A stretch of DNA of 64,000 bases from Cercospora beticola (lineage: Eukaryota; Ascomycota; Dothideomycetes; Mycosphaerellales; Mycosphaerellaceae): positions 186,001 through 250,000 of the forward strand of contig NC_088942.1 in the NCBI RefSeq assembly GCF_033473495.1, read 5' to 3'. Within the stretch, counting starts at the first letter, position 1. Each line of letters starts with the position of its first letter. Of this stretch, positions 1 through 10,800 are shown in pieces. The position numbers and the translations under genes were made by a program. Under the pieces are notes generated by a model. It had not been told where the DNA came from. It did no database searches and saw nothing but the letters and a program-made list of their open reading frames with translations.

Positions 1-91
1 TGTACTCTGTGCCTTGCTTGCTGATTGAGACAAAATGCCTTAGGTGTGCTACATAAGTCAGAGACCCGTGTAGCAATTTGCGCCATTGTCC

Positions 92-622
92 TCACGGACG
101 GCTCTTCCTTTTGCTAATCCCCACGATTTCCATGCCAGAAGAATCATGGACTGCCTTGGCCATATGGCATTTCACGTCTCGGATCTGCCGCGCCCGGTAC
201 GTGCACTGGGGCCACGGGCAAGCAAATGGTTTCTGGTCCAAATGCAGCAACCAGTGTTTTCGGAGGTCCCGAAAGTTGCCTTTAGGATGTAGATGCCGCC
301 ATTGTCCGCAATTGTCAAATGGGCATTGCGAACCCAATTTATCCTCTGTCATCGGAAGCAGCTGCCCGAGATCAGAATGTGAGAGGCTATTGAGCCACTG
401 CAGCAACGCGATGCTGCTAATCCTCCAGCTGATGCTCGCTGCTGGTTGACCAGTCGCTGGAGTCGAGTTTGCGTGTGATTGCTCGACCAGCCAGCTCGGC
501 AATTTCCCATATGTCAGTATGCTGTCGAGTGAGGGTTGTGGGAGGATATTCAGCCATTGCAGTACTTCTGCGTCAAGGGTCCAAGGAATGTTGGCCGCCG
601 CCCAACCAGAATTTGAAGGCAA
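92..622 (-). CDS. C2H2 zinc-finger protein, 5' end unresolved
   Basis: Open frame of about 176 codons with two C2H2-type fingers in its second half. The first pairs CPFDNC with HWLLH; the second pairs CPWPQC with a CHMAKAVH end. Such paired fingers occur in small fungal nucleic-acid-binding proteins. No ATG opens the frame: the first in-frame ATG (MTEDKL) lies just before the fingers, so the first half is either unexpressed or joined to an exon I could not find. The frame is the same as that of RAD3 just upstream on this strand and begins directly after the RAD3 stop codon, which is unusual. It ends at a stop codon inside the window. The finger call is fairly safe; the gene limits are not. 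DNA or RNA target unknown. Confidence 0.5.
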   Translation of the reverse strand: MPSNSGWAAANIPWTLDAEVLQWLNILPQPSLDSILTYGKLPSWLVEQSHANSTPATGQPAASISWRISSIALLQWLNSLSHSDLGQLLPMTEDKLGSQCPFDNCGQWRHLHPKGNFRDLRKHWLLHLDQKPFACPWPQCTYRARQIRDVKCHMAKAVHDSSGMEIVGISKRKSRP

Positions 623-646
623 AGCTGTGCTCGGTCTACCAGCGGA

Positions 647-3088
647 CTAGCCTGGCACAGAACCATTTGGGTTGATATCAGCAGCCGCTTGAAGCATCGC
701 ACTCTCGTCCGCATCGTTCATGTCAAAGTCATCATCAAGTTCCCGGACTTGCCCCTCAGCTTCGGCCATGACAGTGTCACCATGAACACGGTGATCGCCA
801 TTATACTCCCCGTTTTGATAATCATCGCGCATCGTATCCGCTTCCATTTTCGCCTGATGAGCCTGAAGATCTTCGTAACTCCACGTACTGATTCCATCCT
901 GCATTTTACCAGGGAAGGGTTTGCTCATCTGCTTGAGGAATTTCCTCGCTGCCGCAACAGCTTGATCCACAGACATGTTTGCATCGCTCTCCATGAGTTC
1001 ATTGGCGATCCATTTGGGCAACTGAGTACGCTTCTTGCCGAATCGCTTGTCAGCCATGACCATGATACCGTAATCGTCCTTGCCTCGCAAGACGCGCCCC
1101 AGGCATTGTGCGCAATGTCGCATGGCATCGAAGGACAAGAAGTCATTCTCGCGAATGCGATAGGTTTCTCGCAGAAACTCCAATCGTGCTTTCAGGATAC
1201 GCGACTCAGTGTACTGGAACGGAACACCGATGCAAAGCACAGTCCGGCCGTAGTGGTGGTCGAAATCGATACCCTCGGATACCTTTCCTCGCGCGACACA
1301 AAGTAACACTGCACCTCTACCATTACTGCAGGCAGTTCGGTAAGTCTCGAGTGCCAAAGATGTCTCCTGGCTGTCAGGTGTCTCGACCAGAATGAGCTTG
1401 CTCTTCCAGACCTGATCCAGGATGCCCATGGTCTGCCACGCGGATATGACATTCTCCATATACAAGTATGATGGGAAGAAGACAACGAGACCATCTGGGG
1501 TGAGTTTGGAAAACTCGATCAGCAGATTGCCGTAATTTCGAATATTTGCGGGATCGCTTCGTGTCTGAAAGCCAGATGATATCTGGTTCTGATCAGAGCC
1601 TCTGGTCACGATCATTGGCAGGAATGATCTTCGAGCCAGTGTCATCGGATAGGACTCTTGCACAACTGCCGTGAATCCGAGCATTTTTGGGTACATTTCG
1701 AGAGGAGATATCGTTCCAGAAGTAATGATGACTGAGCTGAAACGTTCAAAGACCGGCTTGATGGCGATTGCAGCATCAAGACACGTAAAGTGGAGTACTG
1801 GATTGGCGACTGTCGCGGTATCGGATTCGAAAGGCTCCAATATTAGCAGGAAACCTGTGTCGTATGTAGCCGCGAGAGTTGCAAAAGTTGCAACCTCTTG
1901 AAGAGGCTGGTAGTCCTCGATATTGGTAAGTTCCAAAGTACGCACAAGTGAAGTGAGACGTTCCGCACAGAAGCGCAGAGGCTTCTTCTCGATGAATGTG
2001 AGTTCCTTCAGATGTTGCAAGAAAGAGGGCGGCGTTTCCGAAATTACGTGCAATGCCCTCATTCGCGTTTTCAGGTACTCAATGAAGCGCTTCAAAAACG
2101 CAGTGAAGTGCTCCGCTCTGCGAATATTGCCAGGTACTGCTTCCTTCAGCAAGTCGTCTGGCAAAGCAGGATTTGACATGAATGCGCCTTCATCGCGAGC
2201 AGTGTCTGCTTCTCGGAGGCCTTCCACCAATTTTGCATACTCATTCTGCAGCTTCTCGGCATCTGTGTCTTTCATCTCTTTGATCTTGCGGTCCAGATTC
2301 TCAGCACCCCGCGCTGCCTTTCGTATTGAATCTTCAGTCAGGTCAATGCTCAGAGACTCAATGCAAACGTTGTCGATATTGTGGGCCTCATCGAACACTA
2401 CGATGCAGTCTTTTGAAAGTTCTCTGGATACTCGCTCTGCGATTTTCGGGTCGAGCAAATAATGGTATGAGTAGATGATGACATTGCAGAACGGCATCAT
2501 GCGACGCGCGGTGAAGTATGGGCATTGCTTTTGCTGCTCTCCGTAGCGCAGCATACCGTCCAGTGTCCAGACGCCGGGCGGAATGAGGTTGTGGGGCTCG
2601 AGAAGGTCGAGATTGTCATGATAGATGCAGAGATCGACATCTTCGCCACGTTCCTTCTTCTCCTTCACGAATCCAGCAGTCAGACTTCGACAACGGGCAT
2701 CGACTACGGAACCACTCTTCTCACGCTTGACAGATGGATGAAGACACAGGTTCTTTCGACTTGTCAACCCGAGGCCTCGGAAGTCCTCTTCGTGGCCTAG
2801 CTGATCTGTCCGGTATTTCATCAAAGCCTTCAGTTCCGCGAGCGCTTTCTCGATCTCGGACATGGTACGAGAGCAGTAAATTAATTTCCTGTGCTCGGGA
2901 TAGTGCTGCTGATACGCCACGATGAGAGACAGCAGCGAGACGGTTTTCCCAGTGCCCGAAGGCATCTCCAAGACGCAATGTCCTCCAGCGTCCAGCGTGT
3001 GCTTGAGATCACACATATATTTGTACTGCTCCGGATAGATCCTCGGGTACGGAAAAAGGACCGGTAGGTCCCCGATGAAGAACTTCAT
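647..3088 (-). CDS. rad3: TFIIH 5'-3' DNA helicase Rad3/XPD
   Basis: Single-exon gene of 813 aa, close to the usual XPD length of about 760-800. The start is set at the ATG at 3088, whose product begins MKFFIGDLPVLFPYP, matching the conserved Rad3/XPD N-terminus. It shows Walker A (MPSGTGKT, about residues 41-48), the DEAH box (FDEAHN), cysteines of the 4Fe-4S domain spread between about residues 115 and 190 (including NLCLHP and QCPYF), and late helicase motifs (VARGKVSEGIDF, QCLGRVLRGKDDYG). Rad3 opens DNA in nucleotide excision repair and is a structural part of TFIIH in transcription initiation. The C-terminal tail is acidic, as in other fungi. It is an ordinary housekeeping gene and marks the left edge of the polyketide cluster. 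Confidence 0.97.
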   Translation of the reverse strand: MKFFIGDLPVLFPYPRIYPEQYKYMCDLKHTLDAGGHCVLEMPSGTGKTVSLLSLIVAYQQHYPEHRKLIYCSRTMSEIEKALAELKALMKYRTDQLGHEEDFRGLGLTSRKNLCLHPSVKREKSGSVVDARCRSLTAGFVKEKKERGEDVDLCIYHDNLDLLEPHNLIPPGVWTLDGMLRYGEQQKQCPYFTARRMMPFCNVIIYSYHYLLDPKIAERVSRELSKDCIVVFDEAHNIDNVCIESLSIDLTEDSIRKAARGAENLDRKIKEMKDTDAEKLQNEYAKLVEGLREADTARDEGAFMSNPALPDDLLKEAVPGNIRRAEHFTAFLKRFIEYLKTRMRALHVISETPPSFLQHLKELTFIEKKPLRFCAERLTSLVRTLELTNIEDYQPLQEVATFATLAATYDTGFLLILEPFESDTATVANPVLHFTCLDAAIAIKPVFERFSSVIITSGTISPLEMYPKMLGFTAVVQESYPMTLARRSFLPMIVTRGSDQNQISSGFQTRSDPANIRNYGNLLIEFSKLTPDGLVVFFPSYLYMENVISAWQTMGILDQVWKSKLILVETPDSQETSLALETYRTACSNGRGAVLLCVARGKVSEGIDFDHHYGRTVLCIGVPFQYTESRILKARLEFLRETYRIRENDFLSFDAMRHCAQCLGRVLRGKDDYGIMVMADKRFGKKRTQLPKWIANELMESDANMSVDQAVAAARKFLKQMSKPFPGKMQDGISTWSYEDLQAHQAKMEADTMRDDYQNGEYNGDHRVHGDTVMAEAEGQVRELDDDFDMNDADESAMLQAAADINPNGSVPG

Positions 3089-3699
3089 GACGGGCAACTG
3101 CGCGCGATAATTGCTGAAGTCTGTCGCGCCGCCACTTCCAGCCCTCCAGGCCGAAGGCCGTTGCCTTCCACGACGTCCTGTTCAGCGCGATTGATGCTGT
3201 GGAATGCGACTGTCGTGCAAAGTTTCGATATTAGCATGCTGCTGGTGTGATGTCTCGTCGAGTGTATGTGGATGTGGATGGAGAAGATATGTAAGGTGCA
3301 CATTCACCAAAATGCAAGGCAACCGCGCTAAGGCTGCCGGAGCGGCGCGGCACGGGCCCGACGGGCCGAAGTCCGCCGTGCGCAGCGCGGAGGTTGGAGG
3401 TAGAGGTAGATCGCGTACACAGTTGCTTTCCTTGCATCTTCACATCTGCCACGGACATCGTCGGAGCCTTTTGTGCATTTTGATATGCAGACTCGTCAAA
3501 TGTCCCATTCGCTCGGCATGCTATCTCTTCTGTGATCAAACAGATGGTGATCCCGGTAGCAGGAAGATAGAGCAGGACAAAACAGCTGACAAGATAGGCC
3601 TCTCATCTGGAAGGGACCAGATATAGACATTGCTCGTCGAAGTTCGTTCAAGTAACAGACTTGATAGCTCATGGTATCATATAAAGTGAAAGGGAGAAA
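3089..3699. other. Intergenic: RAD3 upstream region
   Basis: About 610 bp between the RAD3 start and the 3' end of the alpha/beta hydrolase gene. It should hold the RAD3 promoter and the hydrolase terminator. I see no coding signal and no repeat. Confidence 0.5.
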
Positions 3700-4875
3700 C
3701 TAAGGCCAAAACTGAGCCACGAATTCGCACCCCTCGCGGACCCAGTCTTCCTCAACTGTGCATCCCAAGTCAACCCCATGATCACCAGTTCGTAGAGTGA
3801 GCTTGACGGGTACGCTGGGCATCTTCCTCTGGACCTTATGCACGAAGTTTGTGGAGGATGCTGACGGTACCTGGTAGCGCTCATGAGCAATTCTCGATGT
3901 CAAGCGGGGTCATGATGTGTGGAACAGAGCTTACCAGCGTGTCTTGCGCCCCGTGTATGATCCATATCGGCGGTAGCGAATCAACCTCATCTAAAATCTG
4001 CATAATATCGATTCGCTTGTCTCGCTGTGCCTGCAGGAAATGTTTGTAGTAAGGCTGGTAAACAATGGCCAAAGCTGATCCGGATCAGAGCTAGTTCGAA
4101 CAACGCCTGCCTTGACGGAGCGCAAATAGTCCGCAATGATCTTTTCTGCCACTCGTGGCTGTTGAGTGGGCTGGCCGAAGATGCGTCTTGGACCCGGTAT
4201 CCTGAAAAAAGGGTGATTGAGATCAATGCACGCCGAACTGGCGATAACGCACTTGATTCCGCCGCCAGCGGAAACGAGCGAAGACTGTACAGCAAGCCAA
4301 CCACCTATGATAGTCAACTCGTGGAATGCTTTATTCAGATATCAAGCGGCAAGACCAACCGGAGCTTTCGCCATGGACCGCAATCCGCTCATAGTCCAAG
4401 GTCAGTCGGACATGAGAAATAACCTGGTGAATTTGCTGACTTGAGTTGCAGTGTAACCACTCCCAGAAGTCGACAATGTCTTGTATGATGTCTGTTCCGG
4501 TCGCCTCTGGTAGCAAGCTGTAATCTGGACTGAAGATGACAGCATTTTTGGTCAATGCGAACTGTAGCAGCCTGTTCCACCGGACCGCCATCATCCATCA
4601 GATTGAATACGAAAGCTCGATGGGTCTCTTTGGCTCATCACTCACCAGGTGGCATACCACGGTTGGTACAATCGATGGCCGACGACGAAACCACCCCCAT
4701 GCCAATGCACCAGGATCGGGCACTTCGAGCTCAGTGTAAGAGATCTGGGCACGAAGACTGTCACTTCATACTTTGCCCTGTCCGATGTCTTGTATGCGAA
4801 GTTGTAGGAGAAGAAAGGTTCGAATTTGGTGCAAGGAGACTTGTTGACACTCTCAGGCGAGTGAAGAGTCCCCAT
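3700..4875 (-). CDS. alpha/beta hydrolase (HSL/fold-3 type), reading frame possibly broken
   Basis: Five-exon model starting at the ATG at 4875 (MGTLHSPESV). The hydrolase signatures appear in order: oxyanion-hole HWHGGGF in exon 1, nucleophile elbow HGESSGGW formed across the intron at 4305-4359, acid loop PPIWIIHGAQDTL, and a late TGDHGVD with the likely catalytic His. Supported introns are 4572-4645, 4305-4359 and 3871-3934. Between the segment ending DPDQLW and the one starting AIVYQPYY (near 4070) the frame changes. No intron of normal length fits without losing conserved sequence, so a one-base indel is possible. The enzyme class cleaves carboxylic esters. Its place beside a PKS lacking a release domain suggests a role in product hydrolysis or transfer, which is inference. 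The exact start is uncertain. Confidence 0.7.
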
Positions 4876-5356
4876 AGTCTGTGGGCAGTACAAGTAGTGC
4901 ATGAGCAAGCCAAAATGGTTTATGATAGCCTGAGAGAGTGCGCTCAAGGGCAGTGACTGGCGTTGCGATACGTTCCATTGCCCAAGCTAGGAACAGGTTT
5001 GCTTTCAAAAGTCTGTTCCCCATGCACATCATTTGATTTCTGATCATTGACATCCACGAAGACAAAAAGTAAGACCAGGAACTGATCGGAGCTAAAACAG
5101 GTGAGCCAACACGTCAAGCGCGACAGCAGTACTCGACGTCAAGACTGCGCACTGTCAACGGGACAGAGATTCAAGGCGATAGAAGGGAGGCTTACATCAG
5201 GAGGAGCACAAGTGGATAGAGATAGGGCGAAACCATTTCATCTCAACTCGATCCGTTGGAGTCCGGCATGGTTCCTGATTACTTATATTACTGCCCTACT
5301 CACGACTCAATTGCTACCTGGAACGAACAAACTGCAGCCGTAGTACAAGTTCCGGC
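4876..5356. other. Intergenic: between hydrolase and PaaK-like gene
   Basis: About 480 bp between two minus-strand cluster genes. Short open stretches here show no recognisable domain. It should hold the hydrolase promoter and possibly an unlocated first exon. Confidence 0.4.
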
Positions 5357-6640
5357 TCATCCAAACCGCTCTTCTACAACTTCACGAAGCTTACCCGATC
5401 GTTCCGAGTACGAGAGATCTTCCTCTTTGACCCACTCAGTCCTCAATGGCTGAATGTAGCCAACTTCCAAGTACTCTTGCCACTTTGGGGCCTCGGTGAT
5501 CAGACGTTGCTCCAGCTTCCGAGTAATCAGTTCCTGATCAGCTGTCGAGCCAGGATCTGCAACAAGCCTGAATGTCACTTCACTTTTTCCATCCATGCGT
5601 CGGACCACCAGTTGGAAGCTGTTGATTTTGCTCTCTCCAAACGTGTCTCTGACGATGCTGCGAAGTGTTGGCATGCTCAAAAATAAAGATCCGACCTTCA
5701 GCGCGATTGACTCGCGACCCAGTAAGCGGAACGTCATCCGGCCATGGTCAACCCATTCTGCATTGTCTCCAATAGGATAGCGTATAGTGGGCTGAAGACG
5801 TCGCTTGCAATCCGTGAGCATCAGCCGACCCCGACGGTTTGGTTCGGTGATCACCTTGCCGTCCTCGTCCAGGATCTCTACCAACACCATTGGCGAGGAG
5901 ACTTGATACACAGGGTCTCCTGGGTCATCGTCGCCAGATGATGAGATCACAGGCAATCCTATGATCCCGCCGTCTACCGCTGCGTACATCATCGGTCGTA
6001 CACGCATGTTCGGAAAGGCCTCGAGCCAGGATGGAAGAATGTCGTTGTAGAAGCTTTCTCCCATGTATAGTATCAGATGTACGGAGTCGATGGTTTCACC
6101 CTGCTCTCGAAGATACGCTGCCACGCGAGAGACAGTGAATACGTTGCTCAGAATCACTGTCGCATCAAACATCTTGAGAAAATGCGCCATGTCCGGAATC
6201 GACTCATTGCCGGTGATCGGGAGGTGTACGTGCTGCATGTGCATGTCCTGCATTGCTGTTGTCACGCCGACAAATCCTGCATACATTCCCCCAATGTGGA
6301 AGAGGTTGGCCAGGCGATCACCAGGGCGGATACCAGAGCAGGACGACAGATAGTGCGCCAGCGGGAGCAGCGTCTGCTTCACCTCCTCCCGTGTCATGTA
6401 AACTACCTTAGGCTCTGCCGTTGTGCCGCCCGTCCGCACAATGATCCCATCATTAATCGGGCCAGTCAGGAGTTGATCATCGCGAGCCGCAGTCCAATAG
6501 TCGTCGGAGTCTGTGAGAGGAAGATCCTCAATCGACGAGATGCCTTCCGGAACTTGTGCCCAAAGAGAGCGGTAGTAGGGCGATTTTGTGCGCACGAACT
6601 GCAATAGTTCTTGGATGTATCTTTGCGAAATTCCTTCCAT
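5357..6640 (-). CDS. PaaK-like adenylate-forming enzyme (acyl/aryl-CoA ligase family)
   Basis: Intact single-exon gene of 427 aa with an ATG start. Length and motifs match the phenylacetate-CoA ligase branch of the ANL superfamily rather than the longer acyl-CoA synthetases. The ATP-binding loop reads RTGGTTAEPK (about residues 69-78). The region MYAAVDGG replaces the usual Y-x-x-T-E adenine contact. RYPIGDNAEW carries the conserved Gly-Asp of the TGD motif, and GRESIALKVGS lies at the hinge into the C-terminal domain. Family members activate a carboxylate as an acyl-adenylate and usually pass it to CoA. In this cluster it could activate a starter acid or the polyketide product. The substrate cannot be read from the sequence. 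Confidence 0.85.
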   Translation of the reverse strand: MEGISQRYIQELLQFVRTKSPYYRSLWAQVPEGISSIEDLPLTDSDDYWTAARDDQLLTGPINDGIIVRTGGTTAEPKVVYMTREEVKQTLLPLAHYLSSCSGIRPGDRLANLFHIGGMYAGFVGVTTAMQDMHMQHVHLPITGNESIPDMAHFLKMFDATVILSNVFTVSRVAAYLREQGETIDSVHLILYMGESFYNDILPSWLEAFPNMRVRPMMYAAVDGGIIGLPVISSSGDDDPGDPVYQVSSPMVLVEILDEDGKVITEPNRRGRLMLTDCKRRLQPTIRYPIGDNAEWVDHGRMTFRLLGRESIALKVGSLFLSMPTLRSIVRDTFGESKINSFQLVVRRMDGKSEVTFRLVADPGSTADQELITRKLEQRLITEAPKWQEYLEVGYIQPLRTEWVKEEDLSYSERSGKLREVVEERFG

Positions 6641-6777
6641 CGTGGCCTTTCTTTTGTTGGAGTGGGACCGGAGATTACTTTCGAAGTTGTGGGAGTGCCA
6701 AAGTGTGTATAAATGTCCGCGAAGTCATTATGTTAGTGCAAAGTCACGATCGCCATTGCCACTATATACTTGCTGGC

Positions 6778-7114
6778 TCACTGTCTGTCATATCCTAGAC
6801 TCCTAGATTCGATTCTTAGCAGTTGGCTTGGCGATATGCTCAGTACAGTATCGTTCTCCGGCCCATGGAATCTCCTTGAGCTGACATGAGTTGGGCTCAG
6901 ATCCTGCCCTAGCCTTAACGAATGTGTTTTGCAAAGTTCAGTAAGGCTCGTGCACATCCTTGAACTCACCTTGCCAGCTCCGTTCGCAAACGATATCTTG
7001 TAGCGTGTTGGAGATGACCACATCGTGAAAGGTATTGCTCACTAATGAATCCGTGTTGATAACCTTCTCAAAGAAGAACTTGACTCGTGAGGTGGTCGCA
7101 TTCGTCTCGTCCAT
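6778..7114 (-). CDS. Tentative small two-exon ORF (about 91 aa), unknown
   Basis: An ATG at 7114 opens a frame (MDETNATTSRVKFFFEKV) that reaches a good donor, GTGAGT, at 6969. Joining to an AG at 6909 keeps the frame to a stop at 6778, giving 91 aa. I recognise no domain. It could be a small cluster protein, a remnant of a larger enzyme, or chance. Support is the donor, the in-frame join and a plausible amino-acid composition only. Confidence 0.22.
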
Positions 7115-7833
7115 ATTCGCAAGTCCCGTGGCGTCTGTCACACTCTCTGATCTACTTAGCAGTCGCCTGGTTCCTTCGTCACTGTGTACTTGTAGCCGCG
7201 ATGCTTTTAACTTTGTCCCTCTCTTACCATGCTCTTGTAAAGTTAGCTAGGTCGTTGTGATGGCACGAGTTCCATAATCCATATTTGGCTCTTGTGTGAG
7301 AGCAAAGGAAAAGAGCGGATTATTTATCAATCGAACGAGTGTCCCAGTCCGGGATTGGTCGGCAGCAAGGCAAACCATAAACAGTGTAATCATCAGGGGA
7401 CAGCATGCTCAGACGCCCCTGCCTCCAACCCCAACCTCCAAGACAAGCATGTTCTGGTCGCGAGGGAGGGAAAAATCATGAAACAGACTCGATCTATTCG
7501 CACGGAAGCAATCAACCTGGTCGAGCAAGCGACGTCGAATGGAGCAGTTCGACAAACGGTTATGGATTTAGTGAGAAAGTTGCCCCTCGAGATTATGATT
7601 ATCATTCGAAAGATGAAGCAGAGTCATGTGCTGTCGACCCGCCGTCACTATGTTCATCAGTCACGGACCCAAATTTCAAACTTCTCCAGTATTAAATTAT
7701 CATGAGGCTTTGGATGCATCGGCCGAGACGATTTGATGGAATGTTTCTCACGTTCGAATTCTCTCCTTTTGCTTCTTCAGCGGTGGACGATCAGCATAGT
7801 ACATGCCTCTAGTCCATTGCCACCATAGATCAG
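7115..7833. other. Intergenic: 3' of the polyketide synthase
   Basis: About 720 bp with no coding region I can support. It contains the 3' flank of the PKS gene and any promoter of the tentative small ORF. Confidence 0.4.
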
Positions 7834-10800
7834 CTAATTCTCCCGATTGACCTTCGTTTCCGATGAACTCGTTGAGCTCGATGTGTACTTTTCCCTGAGT
7901 CGTCGAGCGACCAAGCTGCCCAATTGTTCGAGACTTCCACCAGCCATGAGTTCCAATACGCTCACGTCCACGCTCAGATTATGTTTAACCCAGTTGCGGA
8001 TTTCAATTGCTACTAAAGAATCAACGCCTATACTTTCAAGAGTAAGCGTGTGATCGATCTCCTCTGTATCAGCTTTCATCAGAAAGCCGAAGACAGATCG
8101 AGCGATCGCTTCTGTAAGGATCCGCGCAATATGAGAATCGTCTAATTTGCTCTGATTCGCTCTCAAAGTACTGATCAACTTCTGTAAAGGACCACGGCTG
8201 GTGTGAGTGGTCACCGAGTCAGCTTGCTCGATATTCCGGTAGATGGCGAAACGGGGATCACGCTTCCAGATCACAGTGTTGTTTGGATCCGCAATGGGTA
8301 GCGAGCACTCGAGACCGATGCTGACTTGTCCTGGGTACATGTGTCCCTCAGTGACAGTCTTGAGCTGTGGCGCTGGCCTCTTGTTGGAACGGGACATGGC
8401 GAGTTGAAGACCGTCCAAGAAAGCTTGTTCCGAAAGCATACTGGTGCTTGTAGACCTCATCTGTTCCAGAATCGTTGGGTTTTGACTGATGAAGCCAACG
8501 TCCTCGACGGCTCCGATATCAATCACTGCCGCTGGCGAACCTTGTGATGTGCGGTATTGAGCGAAGCTATCCTGAAAGGTGTTCCCGGCGGCATAGTTAG
8601 CCTGGCCCCAGTAACCACAGATGCCGGAAGCCGAGCTGAACATAACAAAATGGTCCATGTCTCGCGGCAACGCTGTGTGCAGGTTCCACGTTCCCTGGAC
8701 CTTGGGCCCTATGGCAGCTCTCCAGATCTCAACATCCAGGTCCAGAATACTGATGTCGCTCAAAACCATACCCATGTGCAAGACGCCGGCGATAGGCTTG
8801 TCGAGCTTAGAGACAGCATCCCGAACCGAACTTAGCTCGCACACATCGCAAGTGATAGCCTGAGCTTGACAAGACATTTCTGCAAGCTCCTGGAAGAAAG
8901 CCCGATGCTTCCCGTGATTGGCGGACCGTGACAAGAATGCCAAATTCCTGGCGCCATGCATTACCATCCACTTGGCAACGGTCATACCCAAGCCTCCCAG
9001 GCCACCTACAAGAAGGTAGTTGGCATCTGGCCTCAGCCAGACTTCCGGGAGACAAGGTGAAAGAGGAAGGATGTCGGCGGCAGGAAAGGTAACCACAATC
9101 TTCCCAATATGCAGACCTTTCTGCATATGGCTAAAGGCTTCAGCGACGTTCTCCGCACCGAACCGGGTACTGGGTGAGATCGGATGAATCTTGCCTTGAG
9201 TGTAAAGGTCTACCACTTGTTTCAACAGCCGAGAAGTGGTTGATACATCATCGATTGCCAAGGCGCCTACGTCGATGCCAATGAATGAGCGATTCTCCTC
9301 GAAGGCGTCCATAGCCAACTGGCCCCGGCCAATTAAATCACGTTTTCCGAGTTCGAGCATGCATCCGCCCCTGGCTACGCACTTCCAGGATGCATGGAGA
9401 AGTTCGCCCGATAAAGAATTGAGCACGACATCCACACCACGGCCGTCAGTCGCTCTGCTTACGCCATCGACGAAGCTTATGTCGCGTGAGGAGAAGATGT
9501 GGTGTCGTGGAATGCCGTATGCTTGGGCAAGATGATCCGCTTTCTCTTTGGTGCCCACGGTCACGAGGATGCGCGCGCCAACCCATCTTGCAATGTTTAT
9601 GGCAGCGAGGCCTACGCCGCCAGCTGCGCTGTGGATCAGCACAGATTGTCCTTCCCGGAGATTGCCCTTGTCGATGAGTGCCCGAAGCACCGTTATGTAG
9701 ACGCAGGGCATGGTGGCGGCCTCGTCCCAGGCTAGCTGATCTGGGATTTTGCAGCACAAACGGCCCAAAGTCTGTAGCTCTGTCGTGAATGTACCAACAT
9801 GACCACCCAGCACCATCACACGATCTCCTGGCTGGACATGCTCGACTGCAGATCCAGTCTTGGTGATGATGCCGGAGCCTTCGCAGCCAAGGATGTTGCC
9901 TGCAGCATCTCCGCCGTCGATGATACCCATGGCGATCACGATGTCCTTGAAGTTCATGCCCACGGCATACATCTTGATTTGTACTTCCTCAGGCATCAGC
10001 TCTGTCAGGCGTCGTTGCGTCCACTTCAATGTCTGCAACGATCCTCGCTGGCCGATCACAAGTGCTCTCGCAGAGGTCCCGTCCAACATCTCATCCGGAG
10101 TCACTGCCATCGAAGCCCAATGGAAGCGGCTAATATTTATGACACCATTAGCCCAAGCAAATTCCATGTCCGGGTCAACATCTGAATGATTATCTGCAGT
10201 AGTTTGCCTGAGTTTGTGGAAAACGTGACAGATAGCCGAGGCGGAAAGGTCCGTAGTGCTCTCAAGCTCAAGAGTCGCAAAGTACATTCCTAACTCTGAT
10301 CGAATGGTCCTAGCAAGACCAGTCACTAGGGCGAAGTCCGGGTCTATAGGGTTGATGTGAATCGCCCGCGTCAGCCATACCACGATGGTATGCTGCAGTG
10401 TTCGAACCATATCCAAGAACTGAGTCATCTTCACCGAGTCGAAATCCTTGAAGAACGGGCAATCTACATCGAGAAACGAGATCAGAGCTTGCCCTGGCGG
10501 AAGTGGCTCACCGAAAAGGCAGTGCTGAGCTACGATGTCCTGATCATGTAGCATCTCTTCAACTCTGTAGGCGAGATGATGGATTTCATAACCAGATAGC
10601 AGAGTGACCCGGTCACTGTGCCTCGTGTCGTAACATGGCCGCGCGAGGATAGTTGCGTTGATATGATAGGGTGGAGCGCCGTCCAATGCACTTGCTTCCA
10701 CACCAGCAAAGCCCGCAGCCCGCAACTCTGTATCCCACAGCTCGGGTGAGATATATGGCTGTCCAGTTCGTTCAGATTGCTCGCTCAACCACCAGCCTGG

